Positions 1 through 10,181 of a stretch of 64,000 bases of DNA are shown here, piece by piece. Every line of letters starts with the position of its first letter. The stretch's first letter is position 1. The translations under genes and the position numbers were made by a program. Source of the stretch: Cupriavidus sp. WGlv3. GTDB lineage: Bacteria > Pseudomonadota > Gammaproteobacteria > Burkholderiales > Burkholderiaceae. The notes beneath the pieces are model-generated. The model ran no database searches, was not told where the DNA came from, and saw nothing but the letters and a program-made list of their open reading frames with translations. Location of the stretch: NCBI RefSeq assembly GCF_023952475.1, contig NZ_JALHRX010000020.1, forward strand, positions 1-64,000, read 5' to 3'.

Positions 1-14
1 AAAACGCGCTTTTT

Positions 15-61
15 GGTTACTTTTTGGCGCTCGGCCAAAAAGTAACCCGCCCAGCAGGGCG
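15..61. repeat. Double-hairpin repeat element, copy 1
   Basis: A 14-bp inverted repeat (arms 15-28 and 34-47, loop GCTCG) is followed by a small hairpin (arms 48-52 and 57-61). A second copy with the same loop lies at 15742-15790. Arm sequences differ between the copies but changes in one arm are matched in the other, so base pairing is kept. It lies just beyond the stop of the leftward aldehyde dehydrogenase gene and could act as a terminator or REP-like element; that role is inferred. Confidence 0.6.
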
Positions 62-119
62 GAACCAGACGGTTCAACAGCCGACAGCATGTCACCAACA
101 CCGCCCCCCAAAAAATCCC

Positions 120-1565
120 CTACCAAGGCAACGAATACGTCTTCGTATTGCAAAAACTCTTCATCGCCTCCAGCACCCCTTCCTTATACCCCAGCCCAGA
201 ATCCTTGATCCCCCCGAACGGCGTCAGCTCGAGCCGATACCCCGGCACCTCCCGCACATTGACACTACCAACCTTAAGCTCCCGCACGAACCGCGTGATG
301 TAGTCGAGCCGATTCGTGCAGACCGACGACGACAAGCCATAGGCAGTGCCGTTGGAAATACGGATGGCATCGTCGATGTCCTTGAAACGGATCACCGGCG
401 ACACCGGACCAAAGGTTTCGTGCTTCACCACCGTCATCTCCGGATCGACATGATCGAGCACCGTCGGCGAATACAACGCGCCGCGCCGGATATTGCCGTA
501 GCGCAGCGTCGCGCCCGCGGCAATCGCTTCATTGACCACCTTCTCGAACTGGATCGCCGCGGCCTCGTCGATCACCGTGCCCATGTCGACCTTCGGGTCC
601 AGCGGGTCGCCGTAGCAGACGGCCTCGGTCTTCGCCACCAGCAGCTCGACAAAGCGGTCAGCCACCGCCTCATGCACCAGCATGCGCTTGATCGCCGTGC
701 AGCGCTGCCCCGAGTTCTTGTACGAGCCGCTGGCAGCCAACGTGGCGGCCTCCTCCAGGTCGGCGTCTTCCATCACGATGATGGGATCGTTGCCGCCCAG
801 CTCCAGCACCTGGCGCTTGTAGGTGGCCTTGGCGGCGATGTACTTGCCGATCGGCACGCCGCCGGTAAAGGTAACCAGGTCGACGTCGGGGTGCGTCAGC
901 ATCTCGTCGGCGATTTCACGCGGATCGCCGGTGATGACCGACAGCATCTGCGGCGGCAGCCCTGCCTCATACAGGATATCGGCCAGCATGAAAGCCGCCA
1001 GCGGGGTCTTCTCGCTGGGCTTGAGCACCATGCGGTTGTTGGTGGCCACCGCCGGCGCGACCTTGTGGATCACCTGGTTGAGCGGGTGGTTGAACGGCGT
1101 GATCGCGGTGATCACGCCCAGCAGCGGCTCGCGCAGGGTATAGACCTTGCGGCTCTTGCCGTGGTGCGTCAGGTCGCACGAGAACACCTGGCCGTCGTCG
1201 ACCAGCGCCTGGTTGGCGGCGAACAGCAGCACGTCCGAGGCGCGGCCGACTTCGTACAGCGAATCATTGCGGCACAGGCCGGATTCCAGCGTGATGGTGC
1301 GCGAGATCTCGTCCAGCCGCGAGGCGATGATCTCGCCGGCGCGCATCAGGATCTTGTAGCGCTCGTAGCGCGTCAGCGTGGGCTGGTAGTCGCGCGCGAT
1401 GCGGTAGGCGTGGCGCACGTCGTCGAGCGTGGCCCTGGGCACGGTGGCGATGACTTCGCCGGTGTAGGGGTAGGTCACCTCGATCACGTCTTCGCGGTAG
1501 ATCTTCTCGCCGGCGATGCGCAGGGCCTCGTGGCGGATATCGGGAATGGCATGCAATGCGGTCAT
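120..1565 (-). CDS. phnY: Phosphonoacetaldehyde dehydrogenase (PhnY type)
   Basis: A 481-residue NAD(P)-dependent aldehyde dehydrogenase, expected to oxidise phosphonoacetaldehyde to phosphonoacetate in the cytoplasm. The fold is full length: catalytic Asn159 in PFNHP, general base Glu255 in ELGGND, and nucleophile Cys289 in GQRCT. Arg288 directly precedes the cysteine and Arg108 lies in the N-terminal half; paired arginines near the catalytic Cys bind the phosphonate in the characterised PhnY enzyme. The next genes upstream, a phosphate-type carrier and an iron alcohol dehydrogenase, and the divergent LysR gene belong to families found with phosphonate catabolism. A phosphonoacetate hydrolase (PhnA) would be needed next and is not in the window. 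Family assignment is firm; substrate is from motif and context. Confidence 0.85.
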   Translation of the reverse strand: MTALHAIPDIRHEALRIAGEKIYREDVIEVTYPYTGEVIATVPRATLDDVRHAYRIARDYQPTLTRYERYKILMRAGEIIASRLDEISRTITLESGLCRNDSLYEVGRASDVLLFAANQALVDDGQVFSCDLTHHGKSRKVYTLREPLLGVITAITPFNHPLNQVIHKVAPAVATNNRMVLKPSEKTPLAAFMLADILYEAGLPPQMLSVITGDPREIADEMLTHPDVDLVTFTGGVPIGKYIAAKATYKRQVLELGGNDPIIVMEDADLEEAATLAASGSYKNSGQRCTAIKRMLVHEAVADRFVELLVAKTEAVCYGDPLDPKVDMGTVIDEAAAIQFEKVVNEAIAAGATLRYGNIRRGALYSPTVLDHVDPEMTVVKHETFGPVSPVIRFKDIDDAIRISNGTAYGLSSSVCTNRLDYITRFVRELKVGSVNVREVPGYRLELTPFGGIKDSGLGYKEGVLEAMKSFCNTKTYSLPW

Positions 1566-1621
1566 GGTTTTACCCTCGCGGGTTTCTGAGCAGTGTGTTG
1601 AAAGACAATGCGGGCGTCGCA

Positions 1622-1649
1622 GGCGGGCCGGCGCGGTGCCGGCCCCGCC
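1622..1649 (-). other. GC-rich hairpin between MFS and phnY genes
   Basis: An 11-12 bp inverted repeat (arms 1622-1632 and 1638-1649) fills most of the 94-bp spacer between the leftward MFS gene and phnY. There is no T-run, so it is more likely an RNA-stability or attenuation structure within the operon than a full terminator. Role is inferred. Confidence 0.35.
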
Positions 1650-1659
1650 CGGCTAGCCG

Positions 1660-2988
1660 TTAGCGGCGGATGAACGCCGCGATCACGGCGCTGATCATGC
1701 AGCTGGCTGCCACGATCGGGAACACCAGCGAGGTATTGCCGGACTGGTCCAGGATGCGGCCGATCAGCGGCTCGCCCAGTCCGGCGAGCAGGTAGGAGAA
1801 GAAGTTGAGGATGCCGGTGGCCGTGCCCGCGCGCTTTGCGCCGACCAGGTCCGGACACAGCGCCCAGAACGACGAGGCCGGGCCATAGACGAAGAAGCCA
1901 GCGAGGAACAGCGCGACGATGGCGCCCATGCCCGTCGGCAGCTGGTACATCACCATCGAGGCGATCGCGCCCAGCACCATGTAGAGCATGATCGCCTTGC
2001 TGCGGCTCGAGCCGAACAACCGGTCCGAGATCCAGCCGTTGGACAGCGCGCCGAACGCCATGCCCACCGGCAGCGCCACCGAGATCCAGGCCGGGTCGAT
2101 CAGCGTTTCGGCGGTCTTCCAGTCCTTGCCCAGGAAGTGCACCGGCACCCAGACGATCAGGCCATAGCGCGCCGCGTTCTGGAAGCCGATCGACAGGCCC
2201 GCGATGATCAGGCGCGGATTGCGCAGCACCGCCTTGTAGCGCGACCACGAGCTTTCCTCGGCATCGGTTTCAGGCGTTGTGTGGGCCGTTGTGCGTGCCG
2301 TTGTGCGCGGGTCGTCATCCTCGCCCTTGGCCACGCCGGTATCGGGCGACTTGTAGCCGAGGTCTTCCGGCCGCTCGCGCACGATCAGGTAGAAGGTGAT
2401 GCCGCCCACCAGCATCAGCAGCACCGGCAGGCGGAAGATCCAGCGCCAGTCCAGATGCAGGATGTTCACCACCACGATCGAGGTCACGAACGACAGTACC
2501 GACGCGCAGCCGGCCGCGAACACGTAAAAGCCGTAGACCTTGCCGCGTTCTTCGGCGCCCCACCAGTTCGACAGCAAGCGGCTGCCGGGCGCCCAGCCGA
2601 GTGCCTGGAAATAGCCGTTGATGCCCCACGGAATCGCCAGGCTCTTGAAGCCGACAGCGAAGCTCACCACCCAGTTGGCCGCGCACGACAGGATCGCGCC
2701 GGCGGTCATCACGCGGCGCCCGCCGAACTTGTCGCCGAGGTTGCCGTTGATGGCCTGGCCGATGGCATAGCACCACAGCAGGCAGGTCGAGGCCCAGCCC
2801 AGCGCCGCCTTGGACAGCCCGAACTCTTCCTGGATGCCGGGAATGGCAAAGCCGAAGGTCTGCCGCCCGGTGTAGAAGAAGAAATAGCAGAACATGGCGG
2901 CCAGCAGCATGCGCCACTGTGCGCGCCGGAACGATTGCTCGGCGGGGGCAACGAACGCCCCTGCCTGGATGCGATCGGCAGTTTCCAT
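1660..2988 (-). CDS. MFS carrier of the organophosphate/phosphoglycerate transporter type
   Basis: A 442-residue major facilitator protein with about 12 hydrophobic segments. The N-terminal region (YFFFYTGRQ, GDKFGGRR after the second segment) resembles the organophosphate:phosphate antiporter group (GlpT, UhpT, UhpC). A charged central loop at roughly residues 205-240 separates two six-helix halves. The ATG at 2988 is preceded by a good AGGAG-type site; longer readings upstream run through the neighbouring gene and are not used. Placed between a phosphonoacetaldehyde dehydrogenase and a phosphonate-type alcohol dehydrogenase, it most likely imports a small organophosphonate. It could instead be a sensor-like UhpC homologue, but no two-component genes are nearby. 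Confidence 0.75.
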   Translation of the reverse strand: METADRIQAGAFVAPAEQSFRRAQWRMLLAAMFCYFFFYTGRQTFGFAIPGIQEEFGLSKAALGWASTCLLWCYAIGQAINGNLGDKFGGRRVMTAGAILSCAANWVVSFAVGFKSLAIPWGINGYFQALGWAPGSRLLSNWWGAEERGKVYGFYVFAAGCASVLSFVTSIVVVNILHLDWRWIFRLPVLLMLVGGITFYLIVRERPEDLGYKSPDTGVAKGEDDDPRTTARTTAHTTPETDAEESSWSRYKAVLRNPRLIIAGLSIGFQNAARYGLIVWVPVHFLGKDWKTAETLIDPAWISVALPVGMAFGALSNGWISDRLFGSSRSKAIMLYMVLGAIASMVMYQLPTGMGAIVALFLAGFFVYGPASSFWALCPDLVGAKRAGTATGILNFFSYLLAGLGEPLIGRILDQSGNTSLVFPIVAASCMISAVIAAFIRR

Positions 2989-3062
2989 GGTTGTCTCCTT
3001 TGGTATTGTCGGCCCGTTTGCCGGGCTCATGTGGGCGGGTAAACGCTGGCCGTCGCGAAGCG

Positions 3063-4154
3063 CTAGGCCGGTACGGCGCCGATGAAGTTCTTGCCGCGCG
3101 CGCCGTCCAGCGCACGCGCGATCATGGCGCCGGCCTCGTCGTCGCTGACGCCGTAGTCGGCAAACTCGGTCTTCACGCCCAGCCCTTGCAGCAAGGCGCG
3201 CAGGCGCTGCTGCCCGCCGTCCAGCGACGGGCCGAATAGCCGCTGCAGCGTGCGGTCGCGGTCGGGGCGGCGCGCCCAGGCCTTTTCCAGCACCAGCGGC
3301 AGCGTGAACGAGCAGGCAATGCCGTGCGGCAGGCCATGGCGCAGCGTCATCTCGTAGGAGATCGAATGCGCCAGCGCGGTCTTGGTGTTGGAGAACGCCA
3401 GGCCGGCCTTGAGTGCGGCCAGCGCCATGCGCTCGCGCAGCGACAGGTCGTCCAGGTCCTGGACCAGCTGCGGCAGGGTCTCGAAGATGTCCTCGACCGC
3501 CGACACCGCGAAGGTGTCGGAGACCGGATTGGCGTTGACGTTCCAGATCGATTCGAGCGCATGCGACAGCGCATCGAGGCCGGTGGCAATGGTGGTGCCG
3601 CGCGGCACCGACAGCATCAGCTGCGCATCGACGATGGCGGCTTCGGGCCAGGTCTGCGGCAGGTGCAGTGAGTATTTCTTCTGGTTCGCCGCATCCCATA
3701 TGGTGGCCCACGGCGTGACTTCGCTGCCGGTGCCGGCGGTGGTCGGCACGGCGATCAGCGGCTTGACCTGCGCCGGCGTGAACGACTTGCCGCTCGCCAG
3801 CAGGCTGATCAGCGAGTCGAAGCGGCCCGAGCGGGTGCCGACCATCAGCGCCTTGGCGGTATCGATGGCGCTGCCGCCGCCGACCGCGACGATGGCGTCG
3901 CAGCGGTCGGCGTATTCCCAGAAGCGGTTGTACAGGCCGGACAGGTGCGCCACGTCCGGGTTGGGCTGCACGTCTTCGATCAGCCCGGCCAGGTCCGCGC
4001 CCAGCAATGCTTCCAGCCGCGCCACCAGGCCCAGCGCGCGCGCTTCGGGGAAGGTCACGACCACGGCGCGCCGGCCGTGCAGCAAGGCCGGCAACTGGTC
4101 GAGCGCGCCGGCCCCGCAGTGGATCGACACGGGGTTGTGGTAAGCATGGGTCAT
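3063..4154 (-). CDS. Phosphonate-associated iron-containing alcohol dehydrogenase
   Basis: A 363-residue group III (iron-containing) alcohol dehydrogenase. Visible motifs are the NAD-binding GGGSAIDTAK, the TTAGTGSEVTPWA segment, and the metal-binding histidines in GLDALSHALES and HGLPHGIACSF. The start at 4154 has AGGAGA six bases upstream. PhpC, a member of this family, interconverts phosphonoacetaldehyde and 2-hydroxyethylphosphonate; feeding phosphonoacetaldehyde to the adjacent PhnY would fit, making this an oxidase of 2-hydroxyethylphosphonate or a related alcohol. The family is clear from the motifs; the substrate is inferred from neighbours. It is the first gene of a three-gene leftward operon. 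Confidence 0.8.
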   Translation of the reverse strand: MTHAYHNPVSIHCGAGALDQLPALLHGRRAVVVTFPEARALGLVARLEALLGADLAGLIEDVQPNPDVAHLSGLYNRFWEYADRCDAIVAVGGGSAIDTAKALMVGTRSGRFDSLISLLASGKSFTPAQVKPLIAVPTTAGTGSEVTPWATIWDAANQKKYSLHLPQTWPEAAIVDAQLMLSVPRGTTIATGLDALSHALESIWNVNANPVSDTFAVSAVEDIFETLPQLVQDLDDLSLRERMALAALKAGLAFSNTKTALAHSISYEMTLRHGLPHGIACSFTLPLVLEKAWARRPDRDRTLQRLFGPSLDGGQQRLRALLQGLGVKTEFADYGVSDDEAGAMIARALDGARGKNFIGAVPA

Positions 4155-4401
4155 CGGGAATCTCCTGTGTTCTGGCTTGCGGTAGCTGGGCGGTCGGCCG
4201 GTGCCGTCGCGCCTGGTTGCCAGAAGTGTGGGAGACGCCAACCCCCCGGTCCAATCGCATCTTTGACGCCGGGGTGTGCCAAAACCGATGGATCGCCGCG
4301 GCGCCGCGCCGGCCTCGGGGAAACCCTGTACGCATCGGCGCACGGCTGTGGGAGACTCGCCGGACACGCCGCCGGAGCGGCGGCCAGCCCCCATCCATTC
4401 C
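4155..4401. promoter_or_regulatory. Divergent control region between phosphonate operon and LysR gene
   Basis: This 247-bp region separates the leftward dehydrogenase operon from the rightward LysR gene, the usual place for LysR operators. It contains two direct copies of TGTGGGAGAC at 4227-4236 and 4347-4356, exactly 120 bp apart. They are candidate regulator contacts, but they are not the classical T-N11-A palindrome. No convincing -35/-10 pair was identified. Confidence 0.35.
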
Positions 4402-5274
4402 ATGTTCCACCAGTACTACAAGTCGATCCGCTGCTTCCACGCGGTGGCGCGCACCGGCGGCTTCACCGCCGCGGCGCATTACCTGCATATCGGGCAACCC
4501 ACCGTGACCGACCAGGTCAAGGCGCTGGAGACGCGCTTCGGCGTGGAGCTGTTCCTGCGCAGCGGGCGCAGCGTGCGCCTGACCGATGCCGGCGAGCGGC
4601 TCTATGCGATCACGCAGGGGCTGTTCGGCCAGGAAGAGGAGGCCATGCAGTTCCTGCACAGCGCGCACAAGCTCAAGACCGGGCTGGTGCGGGTGGGCGC
4701 GGTATCACCGCCGATCGCGCTGGGGCTGGCGCGCAGCTTCCGCAGCGCGCATGCGGCGCTGGAACTGACCGTCACGATCGGCTCGGAGGCCTCGGTGCTG
4801 CGTGGCCTGCAGGACTTCGACATCGACGCCGGCATCCTTGCCGAGCCCGACCCGGTGGCGGGACTGCATGTCGTGCCCTATCGCAGGGAACGCATCGTCG
4901 CGGTAATGCCGGCGGACCATGCGCTGGCTGGCCGCACCACGGTCACGCTGCAGGACCTGGCCGGCGAACCCGTGATCCAGCGCGAGGCCGGCTCGAAGAC
5001 CCGCGACCGCGTCGAGCGCGCGTGCGCCCAGCATGGCGTGGCATTGCACTGCGCGATGGAGATCAACAGCCGCGAGGCCATCCTGCATGCGGTGGCCAGC
5101 GGCATGGGCCTCAGCTTCGTCACCGAGATCGAATGCATCCCGTTGCCGGGGCTGCAGGTGGTGCCGGTGGACGAGCCGCTGCTGTCGATCGACTATTCCC
5201 TGTGCTGCCTGGCGGTACGCAAGGAGCGCCCGTTGATCTCCGCGCTGTTCGCGGTGGCGCTGGGCGGCGGCTGA
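4402..5274 (+). CDS. LysR-family regulator of phosphonate catabolism
   Basis: A 290-residue LysR-type regulator. The N-terminal winged helix-turn-helix (residues about 3-62, AVARTGGFTAAAHYLHIGQP and the following VTDQVKALE) is followed by a substrate-binding domain starting near KTGLVRVGAV. It most resembles the LysR subgroup associated with aminoethylphosphonate catabolism. It is divergent from the three-gene phosphonate operon, which is therefore its likely target, with phosphonoacetaldehyde or a related phosphonate as inducer (inferred). The start at 4402 gives a normal LysR N terminus. Its last 27 codons overlap, in antisense, the end of the convergent YihY gene. Confidence 0.85.
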   Translation: MFHQYYKSIRCFHAVARTGGFTAAAHYLHIGQPTVTDQVKALETRFGVELFLRSGRSVRLTDAGERLYAITQGLFGQEEEAMQFLHSAHKLKTGLVRVGAVSPPIALGLARSFRSAHAALELTVTIGSEASVLRGLQDFDIDAGILAEPDPVAGLHVVPYRRERIVAVMPADHALAGRTTVTLQDLAGEPVIQREAGSKTRDRVERACAQHGVALHCAMEINSREAILHAVASGMGLSFVTEIECIPLPGLQVVPVDEPLLSIDYSLCCLAVRKERPLISALFAVALGGG

Positions 5275-6206
5275 GGCTGAGCGCGTTCCCGCTCGAGTTC
5301 AAGATCACGCTGGGCCTCGGCCGCGGCCTCATGCCGGCGCGAGCCGTAGCGGCGCGCGTACTGCCAGGTGAACTCCGCACCCAGCAGGAAGATCTGCGCG
5401 GAGTAATACACCCACAGCAGCAGCACCACCAGCGAGCCGGCCGCGCCGTAGCCGTTGGCGACGCCGCTCTTGCCGATATACAGGCCGATCAGGAACTTGC
5501 CCAGCGTAAACAGCAGCGCGGTCACCGCCGCGCCCAGCCAGACGTCGGGCCAGCGCACCTTGGCGCGCGGCATGATCTTGTAGATCATGGCGAACACCAC
5601 TGTGATCAGCACCAGGCTGACCACGGTGTCGAGCACATGGCCGATCAGCTCTTCGGCCCCGAACAGCGGCCCCCACAGGCGGTTGAGCGCGGAGATGGCG
5701 GCGCTAAACAGCAGCGACACTACCAGCAAAAAGCCGATGCCCAGGATCATGCCGAACGACAGCAGCCGCGCGCGCAGCAATGAGAACAGGCCGGAAGTCT
5801 TGCGCCGCTCGGGCACCTCCCAGATCCGGTCGAGCGCGGACTGCAGCTCGGCGAACACCGTGGTCGCGCCGATCAGTAGCACCACCACGCCGACCACCGC
5901 GGTCAGGGCGCTGGCCGCGGGCTTGCTGACCGCGAGCAGCATGGCTTCGACGGTCTTGGCGCCTTCCGGGCCGAGCAGCCCCTGCAGCTGCGCCACCACT
6001 TCGCCGCGCGCGGCCTCGTGGCCGAACACCACCCCCGCCACCGAGATCACGATCAGCAGCAACGGCGCGATCGAGAACACCGTGTAGTAGGCCAGCGCCG
6101 CGCCCATGCTGGGGGCGTAGTCTTCCACCCAGGCGTTGACGGTATCCCGCAGCAGCCCGTAGAGCGCGCGTGGCGAGGACAGCAGAACCGACGAAATGGA
6201 AGGCAT
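5193..6206 (-). CDS. YihY/virulence factor BrkB family membrane protein
   Basis: A 337-residue inner-membrane protein with about six transmembrane segments from residue 40 to 285, of the YihY/BrkB family (formerly misnamed ribonuclease BN). Family motifs include MGAALAYYTVFSIAPLLL near the N terminus and the helix ending LLLWVYYSAQIFLLGAEF. A hydrophilic, Arg/Gln/Pro-rich tail of about 45 residues follows. The tail is encoded antisense to the 3' end of the LysR gene (82-bp overlap). The molecular function of the family is unsettled. It has no obvious link to the flanking phosphonate or quinoprotein genes. Confidence 0.85.
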   Translation of the reverse strand: MPSISSVLLSSPRALYGLLRDTVNAWVEDYAPSMGAALAYYTVFSIAPLLLIVISVAGVVFGHEAARGEVVAQLQGLLGPEGAKTVEAMLLAVSKPAASALTAVVGVVVLLIGATTVFAELQSALDRIWEVPERRKTSGLFSLLRARLLSFGMILGIGFLLVVSLLFSAAISALNRLWGPLFGAEELIGHVLDTVVSLVLITVVFAMIYKIMPRAKVRWPDVWLGAAVTALLFTLGKFLIGLYIGKSGVANGYGAAGSLVVLLLWVYYSAQIFLLGAEFTWQYARRYGSRRHEAAAEAQRDLELERERAQPQPPPSATANSAEINGRSLRTARQHRE

Positions 6207-6450
6207 CGCTGGACCCCGAGGAAACGATACTGCCCCAGCCTCCCGCAATTCCCGTTCCTGCCCCCTGCCATGTGCTGCGGCCATGGCAGGCGCGCCGCCG
6301 GAGCGCCGCAAACCCAGGCGTGGTGCGGCCTGGCGGTGCGTCTCGGCATCCGTTTGGCGCCGCTCGGGCGCCGAATCGCATGCATTCTTTACAACGCCCG
6401 CGTCAGTCGGCCGGCGCCGCGCCGGGCTGGCCCAAGCCCGGACGGCCTGG

Positions 6451-7359
6451 TCACGGCGCCTGCATCGATACCCCGTAGCCGCCGAAGATGCGGGCCAGCT
6501 CGCCGTTGCCGCGGAGGGTATCCAGCGCGGTCTGGAGCGCTTCGGCCAGCTCGCGTTCGCCGGCCTTGACCGCCATGCCGACGGCCCAGCCGCGCGGCGG
6601 CAGCAGCGGCGCGCTGATGTCACTGGCGGCATAGCGGCTGGCGGCGTGGCCGCCGGCCTTGAGCGCGCTTTCATACTGGGCGCGCGTCACCAGCGCCGCG
6701 GCGATCTCGCCGGCGAACAGCGCGTGCAGCGCCAGCCCGGGCTCGGGGTAGATCCTGACCCGGTCGCGCAGCGCGCCGCCGCCGGCGGACAACAGCGCGT
6801 TGGCCCCGGCCGAGCCCGCGGCCGCGCCGGTGGGCTGGCCGGGCAGGTCTTCCAGGCCGCGCACGTCCGGCACGCGTTCGCGGTCTCGCACCAGCACGAA
6901 GGTCTCGCGGTAGTAGGGGGCCACGATCAGCGCCTTGTCGTTGGCGCGCATGAAGGCGCGGTCGACCGGCACGTGCAGCATCACGTCGGCCGGTCCGTAG
7001 CCCAGGTAATGGCCGCGCCAGACCATCGCGCGCAGGTCGTCGGCCATGTTCTCGTCGGCATCGAACGGCAACAGCGCCACTGACAGGCCCAGCGCCTTGC
7101 CCAGCGCCTGCGCCAGCGCCACGTCGATGCCGGCGTACTGGCTGCCGGCCAGCGACGAGAACGGCGGCAGGCCCTTGTACACCGCCACCTTCAGCGTGCC
7201 GGCCTGGCGGATCCGGGCCAGGTCGGCATGCGCTGGCGACACGCCGAGCAAGGCGGCGGCAGACAGCAGGATGCAGCCGAGCCAGCGCAGCATCCGCGCC
7301 GGCGGCGCGGGCAGGACGGAAAAGGTAAGCCGTGGGCCGCGCACAGGGCTGTCAGGCAT
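6451..7359 (-). CDS. Quinoprotein-associated periplasmic solute-binding protein (MxaJ/XoxJ-like)
   Basis: A 302-residue periplasmic binding protein of the extracellular solute-binding family 3 fold. A signal sequence ends near SPAHADLA (about residue 45), and the mature part opens with IRQAGTLKVAVYKGLPPFSS. The start at 7359 has GGAG eight bases upstream; Met23 is an alternative start. It lies 57 bp downstream of a PedF-type cytochrome and is probably co-transcribed. In quinoprotein dehydrogenase loci such proteins (MxaJ, XoxJ) serve as dehydrogenase partners rather than as part of an importer, and no ABC partner is adjacent here. Partner role is inferred. Confidence 0.75.
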   Translation of the reverse strand: MPDSPVRGPRLTFSVLPAPPARMLRWLGCILLSAAALLGVSPAHADLARIRQAGTLKVAVYKGLPPFSSLAGSQYAGIDVALAQALGKALGLSVALLPFDADENMADDLRAMVWRGHYLGYGPADVMLHVPVDRAFMRANDKALIVAPYYRETFVLVRDRERVPDVRGLEDLPGQPTGAAAGSAGANALLSAGGGALRDRVRIYPEPGLALHALFAGEIAAALVTRAQYESALKAGGHAASRYAASDISAPLLPPRGWAVGMAVKAGERELAEALQTALDTLRGNGELARIFGGYGVSMQAP

Positions 7360-7416
7360 GGCATTGCTCCAGTTGGACGAAGGGGACCGGCGGCATCGAT
7401 GGCGTTGGCGCGGCGC

Positions 7417-7896
7417 TTACTCGTGGCGCGATTCCAGGTAGGTCTTGATGGCCCAGACCGCCTCCTGGCTCAGCACGCCGTCGAACGGCGGCATGTAGAC
7501 ACGGCCGTCGCGGGTGCGGCCCTTGCGCACGGTGGTGGTGTAGAACTGCGAGATCTCGCTCTGGCAGGCCTGCTTCTTCTTGGCGTCGGCCAGGGCGACG
7601 CAGTCGCCGTCCAGCTTGCGCAGGTCGGGGGCAATGCCGCCCGACACGGCCTCGAGCCCGTGGCAGCGCGCGCAGTTCTGGTTGTACGCCGACGAGCCGA
7701 TGCGCAACGCCTCTTTGTGCGCATCGCCGCTGCGGTAGGGATTGTCCGGACGCCATTCGTCGCCCAGCTGTGGTAACGCTTTGGTGTCGACGGCCTGGGG
7801 CGTGACATCGCCATGGGCCAGCACCGGGCCGGCGGAAAATGCGGTCAGGGACGCGCAAAGCGAGAGCAAGGCAAGCAGGCGGCGCTGCGATTTCAT
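7417..7896 (-). CDS. pedF: Cytochrome c-550, PedF type
   Basis: A 159-residue secreted monoheme cytochrome c. Residues 1-27 form a signal peptide ending PVLAHG. The heme site is CARCH (Cys75, Cys78, His79), Met135 in RVYMPPFDG is the likely axial ligand, and Cys99/Cys111 could form a disulfide. It resembles the PedF electron carrier of PQQ-dependent ethanol and phenylethanol oxidation. Its own -24/-12 promoter starts 48 bp upstream, divergent from the sigma-54 activator gene. Expected role: take electrons from the PQQ alcohol dehydrogenase in the periplasm. Confidence 0.85.
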   Translation of the reverse strand: MKSQRRLLALLSLCASLTAFSAGPVLAHGDVTPQAVDTKALPQLGDEWRPDNPYRSGDAHKEALRIGSSAYNQNCARCHGLEAVSGGIAPDLRKLDGDCVALADAKKKQACQSEISQFYTTTVRKGRTRDGRVYMPPFDGVLSQEAVWAIKTYLESRHE

Positions 7897-7943
7897 GGAT
7901 GTCTCCTACAGTGATGGGGCGGCTTTTGTTTGGCTCCGTTTCC

Positions 7944-7958
7944 GCAAGAGCCATACCA
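7944..7958 (-). promoter_or_regulatory. Sigma-54 promoter for pedF
   Basis: The minus strand reads TGGTATGGCTCTTGC, matching TGGCACG-N4-TTGC at the invariant GG and GC with exact spacing. Transcription would start about 12 bp downstream, leaving a leader of roughly 35 nt before pedF. The adjacent divergent gene encodes a sigma-54 activator. Confidence 0.7.
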
Positions 7959-8051
7959 ACGTGGCGGCGCGGCAAAAATACCGGCGAAGTGCCGCTTGGG
8001 GCGGGCAAAATCCGCCTGAGCAACGCAGCGGTGTCCCGGAATGCCACACCC

Positions 8052-8066
8052 TGGCAAGTGTTTTGC
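8052..8066 (+). promoter_or_regulatory. Sigma-54 promoter for the AcoR-like activator
   Basis: TGGCAAGTGTTTTGC matches the -24/-12 consensus with exact spacing and lies about 93 bp before the activator start codon, suggesting autoactivation. Just downstream, at 8076-8085, is GCAACACTGT, a half-site also seen upstream of the alcohol dehydrogenase and the TonB receptor genes. Confidence 0.7.
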
Positions 8067-8159
8067 TTCACCACGCAACACTGTCGAGCCCGCGCCTGGC
8101 GCGGCCGGCGGCGACCCGCGCAGAGATCGCGGGCGGATTTTCCACAAGGAGACCGAGAC

Positions 8160-10160
<2,001 letters not shown>

Positions 10161-10181
10161 CGCCGCCAGCGCACCCCGGCT

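Noticed and set aside
24-1589. Long plus-strand reading frame (521 codons) opposite phnY
   Set aside because: It is antisense to a full-length, motif-complete aldehyde dehydrogenase and is rich in Arg, His and Gln, as expected from a GC-rich shadow frame.
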